From Flavobacteriales bacterium (GTDB lineage Bacteria > Bacteroidota > Bacteroidia > Flavobacteriales_F > PHOS-HE28), in NCBI GenBank assembly GCA_016710965.1, contig JADJTW010000029.1:1-11275 (forward strand): a stretch of 11,275 bases of DNA, given 5' to 3'. The translations under genes and the position numbers were made by a program. The notes beneath the pieces were generated by a model. The model worked only from the letters and a program-made list of their open reading frames with translations, was not told where the DNA came from and did not search any database. Below are positions 7,828-11,275 of this stretch, one piece after another; positions within the stretch are counted from its first letter, which is position 1, and each line of letters opens with the position of its first letter.

Positions 7828-10800
7828 TCACATGTTCCGCCGATACTGCCCCCCACCTCGAACATCGCCGCAGTCAGCTGTCCGAGCGAGCAATACTTCG
7901 TCGCCTCCATCAACACCTCGAACATGTTCTCGTTCTTGATCGCCGCCTCCTGCAGTTTCCGCAGCGCCGCCTTGCCTTCTTCCGCATAAGCCTGCTGCAC
8001 GTTCTCCACGGTGCGGATCTGCGCTTCCTTCTCTTCCTCCGTGGCGCGGATCACTTCCTTGGGCAGGATGGTGGGTGAGCCCTTGCTGCTGAGGAAGGTG
8101 TTCACGCCGATGATGGGGTATTCGCCGGTGTGCTTCAGCGTTTCATAGTACAAGCTCTCCTCCTGGATGCGGCTGCGCTGGTACATGGTCTCCATGGCGC
8201 CGAGCACGCCGCCGCGTTCGGTGATGCGGTCGAACTCGGTGAGCACGGCCTCTTCCACCAGGTCGGTGAGCTCTTCGATGATGAAGGAGCCTTGCAGCGG
8301 GTTCTCGTTCTTGGCCAGGCCGAGCTCCTTGTTGATGATGAGCTGGATGGCCATGGCGCGGCGCACGCTTTCCTCGGTGGGCGTGGTGATGGCCTCGTCG
8401 TAGGCGTTCGTGTGCAGGCTGTTGCAGTTGTCGTAGATGGCGTAGAGCGCCTGCAACGTGGTGCGGATGTCGTTGAAGTCGATCTCCTGCGCGTGGAGGC
8501 TGCGGCCGCTGGTCTGGATGTGGTACTTGAGCATCTGGCTGCGCTCGTCGGCACCGTAGCGGTGCTTGAGCGCCTTGGCCCAGAGGCGGCGCGCCACGCG
8601 GCCCATCACGGCGTACTCGGGGTCCATGCCGTTGCTGAAGAAGAAGCTCAGGTTCGGCGCGAAGGCGTTGATGTCCATGCCCCGGCTGAGGTAGTACTCC
8701 ACGTAGGTGAAGCCGTTGGCCAGCGTGAAGGCGAGCTGCGAGATGGGGTTGGCGCCGGCCTCCGCGATGTGGTAGCCGCTGATGCTGACGCTGTAGAAGT
8801 TGCGGACCTTCTGCTCGATGAAGTACTGCTGCACGTCGCCCATGAGGCGCAGCGCGAACTCGGTGCTGAAGATGCAGGTGTTCTGCGCCTGGTCCTCCTT
8901 GAGGATGTCGGCCTGCACGGTGCCGCGGACCTGTGCGAGGGTGTCGGCCTTGATCTTGGCGTAGACGTCTTCGGGAAGCACCTGGTCACCGGTGATGCCG
9001 AGGAGGAGGAGGCCGAGGCCGTCGTTGCCTTTGGGGATGTCGCCGAGGTACTTCGGCCTAAGCTTAGGCCCTGATTCCTGATTCCGGCTTCGAGCTGCTG
9101 CCGCTGCGATTAGGAATGGTCCCAACGGGCCTTGATTCTTCTCCTCAACTCCGTGTCCGAGGCCATTGGCCCGGATGTACTTCTCGCAGTTCTGGTCGAT
9201 GGCGGCGTTCATGAAGAACCCGAGCAGCATCGGCGCCGGACCGTTGATGGTCATGCTCACGCTGGTGGTGGGTGCGGTGAGGTCGAAGCCGCTGTAGAGC
9301 TTCTTGGCATCGTCGAGACAGCAGATGCTCACGCCGCTGTTGCCCACCTTGCCATAGATGTCCGGACGGCGTCCGGGATCATGCCCGTAGAGCGTCACGC
9401 TATCGAAGGCGGTGCTGAGGCGCTTGGCGGGCAGGCCCTGGCTCACGTAGTGGAAGCGCTTGTTGGTGCGCTCCGGTCCGCCTTCGCCGGCGAACATGCG
9501 CGCGGGATCCTCGCCGGTGCGCTTGAAGGGATAGATGCCGGCGGTGTAGGGGTAGAAGCCGGGTGTGTTCTCCTGCATGGCCCAGCGCACCTTGTCGCCC
9601 CAGCTGCGGAACTTCGGCAGCGCGACTTTCGGGATCTTCAGGTGCGCAAGGCTCTCGGTGTGGTTCGGCACTTTGATCTCCTTGCCGCGTACTTGGTAGG
9701 TGTAGAACTCGCCGCTGTACCGATCGGATTCCGCCTGCCAGCCGGTGAGCATGGACCAGAGGTGCGGGTCGAGGTCTTTCTTGATCGAATCGAATTTGGA
9801 GATTAGGTTGCTGATTCCCGATTTCCTGATTCGGTGCTTGCGCCTCGACTGCGCGCGGCGTGGAATCACGAGTCAGGATAAGAGCAAGTCCGGACCACCG
9901 AAAGTCAAGACTGCGAGAGTGGAGTCCGTAGAGTTGGTCAGCGATGGAGGCCTGTCGCCGGACTTGATCGTCGTAGCGCCGGTTATTCTCACTGATCTCG
10001 CTCAGGTACCGCGTGCGGGCCGGTGGGATGATCCACACCTTCTCGCTCATCTCGTCGTGCGCGTGGAAGGTGCTGGCGAAGTCGACGCCAGTCTTCGTCT
10101 TGATGGTCTCCATCAACCGCACATACAGGTTGTTGGTGCCGGGGTCGTTGAACTGGCTGGCGATGGTGCCCACTACGGGGAGCTTCTCATCGTCGGCGTC
10201 CCACAGTTGGTGGTTGCGCTTGTACTGCTTCTTCACATCGCGCACGGCATCCTGCGCCCCGCGCTTGTCGAACTTGTTGATCGCCACCACGTCGGCGAAG
10301 TCGAGCATGTCGATCTTCTCCAACTGCGTGGCCGCGCCGAACTCGGGCGTCATGATGTAGAGGCTCACATCGCTGTGGTCCAGGATCTCCGTATCGCTCT
10401 GGCCGATGCCGCTCGTCTCCAGCACGATCAGGTCGAAGCCCGCGGCCTTCAGCACGTCCACCGCTTCCTGCACGTGCTTGCTCAGCGCGAGGTTGCTCTG
10501 GCGCGTGGCCAGTGAACGCATGTACACGCGCTCGCCGCGTATGCTGTTCATGCGGATGCGGTCGCCCAGCAGCGCGCCGCCGGTCTTGCGCTTGCTCGGG
10601 TCCACGCTGATCACGCCGATGTTCTTGGTGGGCTGGTCGAGGATGAAGCGGCGGATCAGTTCATCCACCATGCTGCTCTTGCCCGCACCGCCCGTGCCGG
10701 TGATGCCGAGGATCGGCGCCTTGCTGGCCTTCGCCATCTTGTTGACGTCGGCGCTCAGCTTGGCGTACACCTCCGGATGGTTCTCCGCTGCGCTGATCAG

Positions 10801-11275
10801 TCGCGCGATGGCGGGCCAGTTCTGCGGCGTCAACTTCTTCGCTTCACCGTTCACCTGCGCGCTCAGGTCGAAGTCGGCCTTCTCCAGCATGTCGTTGATC
10901 ATGCCCTGCAAGCCCATCGCACGACCGTCATCGGGATGATACAGCCGCGTGATGCCGTACGCGTGCAACTCCTTGATCTCCTCCGGCAGGATCGTCCCTC
11001 CTCCTCCACCGAAGATCTTGATGTGACCTGCGCCCTTCTCCTTCAGCAGGTCGTGCATGTACTTGAAGTACTCGGTGTGCCCGCCTTGGTAGCTCGTCAT
11101 CGCGATGGCGTGCGCATCCTCCTGGATCGCGGTGTTCACCACATCCTCCACGCTGCGGTCGTGCCCCAGGTGGATCGCCTCGGCGCCGGTGCTCTGGATG
11201 ATCGCTCGCATGATGTTGATGGCGGCATCATGACCATCGAACAAACTGGCGGCGGTGACGATGCGATCTTTGTTC
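7828..11275 (-). CDS. icmF: Fused isobutyryl-CoA mutase IcmF (5' end outside window, frameshifts)
   Basis: AdoCbl-dependent mutase interconverting isobutyryl-CoA and n-butyryl-CoA, with its G-protein chaperone built in. About 1,150 residues are visible, so few are missing. In order: B12-binding domain from the edge (IVTAASLFDGHDAAIN with the DxH cobalt-binding pattern, TSYQGGH, IFGGGGG); MeaI-type GTPase with Walker A GTGGAGKSS (within 10672-10707), LETSGIGQSD and the NKFD guanine motif (about 10264-10278); a linker; then the mutase (RFHYVSQGLPAKRLSTAFDS, SVSISGYHIAEAGANPI, TSGRSLHAQE). The GTPase and mutase lie in different frames, with the break at about 9811-9900. At the 3' end a C run at 7849-7854 lacks one base; with it the product ends MFEVGGQYRRNM with TGA at 7830-7828. 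Without it the frame runs falsely to 7530. A methylmalonyl-CoA mutase role is less likely given the IcmF-type fusion. Confidence 0.93.
9055..9087. repeat. 16-bp perfect palindrome plus CTGATTC repeats inside icmF
   Basis: GGCCTAAGCTTAGGCC (9055-9070) is its own reverse complement and is followed directly by CTGATTCCTGATTCC (9071-9085), two copies of the same seven bases plus a C. On the coding strand it encodes RNQESGPKLRP, within a linker between NGLGHGVEEK and KYLGDIPKGNDG that is longer than I recall for relatives. The frame is preserved through it. Confidence 0.65.
9811..9877. repeat. CTGATTC-type repeats and imperfect inverted repeat in the icmF GTPase-mutase linker
   Basis: CTGATTCCCGATTTCCTGATTCGG at 9811-9834 holds two CTGATTC units; GGAATCACGAGTCAGG at 9862-9877 is close to its reverse complement (CCTGATTCG against CGAGTCAGG, one mismatch when folded). 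The element shares its core with the one at 9071-9085. It lies where the GTPase and mutase reading frames fail to join. Confidence 0.5.

Noticed and set aside
8135..8554. 139-aa minus-strand frame rich in S, T, A, R
   Set aside because: A low-complexity alternative frame of icmF itself.
8130..9074. 314-aa plus-strand open frame opposite icmF
   Set aside because: It is antisense to the strongly conserved mutase domain, and its composition (V, L, A, E, G, D, H repeated) is the usual shadow of GC-rich codons. No domain is visible.
9132..10515. Two long plus-strand frames (224 and 256 aa) opposite icmF
   Set aside because: Shadows of the coding strand; the opposite frames carry the conserved IcmF motifs.
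1..11275. CRISPR arrays, tRNA or rRNA genes, transposases
   Set aside because: I looked for regularly spaced repeats, cloverleaf-like segments and transposase motifs and found none.

Overview
This window looks like chromosomal DNA of a GC-rich member of the Bacteroidota, probably the Flavobacteriales side. Two, probably three, proteins end in type IX secretion (T9SS) C-terminal sorting domains, a hallmark of that phylum, and the fused B12 mutase IcmF closely matches the form I recall from flavobacteria. The lineage call is inference; the sorting domains and IcmF motifs are visible in the sequence.

Layout: (1) 1-1886, plus strand: the 3' tail of a T9SS-sorted protein cut by the window edge, a small secreted T9SS protein of unknown function, and a class I SAM-dependent methyltransferase. 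(2) 1887-3743, minus strand: an unrecognised coding fragment and a secreted repeat (probably beta-propeller) protein with its own signal peptide and sorting domain. (3) 3848-5090, minus strand: a small island with dinD (RecA-modulating DNA-damage-inducible protein D) flanked on both sides by near-identical pieces of the C-terminus of an HNH endonuclease. (4) 5093-7674, plus strand: a PD-(D/E)XK nuclease fused to a DUF2075 (Schlafen-like) helicase, then two small unknown genes overlapping at ATGA. (5) 7828-11275, minus strand: icmF, fused isobutyryl-CoA mutase (B12-binding, G-protein chaperone and mutase domains), with its first residues outside the window.

The window is full of single-base indels, mostly in short homopolymers, so almost every long gene appears as several ORFs in different frames. 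Undoing the indels restores family-typical proteins to their natural stops: the methyltransferase (2 indels), the propeller protein (2), dinD (1), the helicase (about 9) and icmF (at least 2). Damage of the same type in a housekeeping-type gene and in accessory genes points to uncorrected sequencing error more than to pseudogenes. The coordinates below are for the reconstructed genes.

Functionally, the centre (HNH pieces, dinD, nuclease-helicase and two unknown small genes) resembles a rearranged defence or DNA-transaction island set between secreted-protein genes and central acyl-CoA metabolism. Two further oddities are short palindromic or CTGATTC-type repeats inside icmF at domain linkers, and a repeat-flanked hairpin between the convergent 124-aa gene and icmF.
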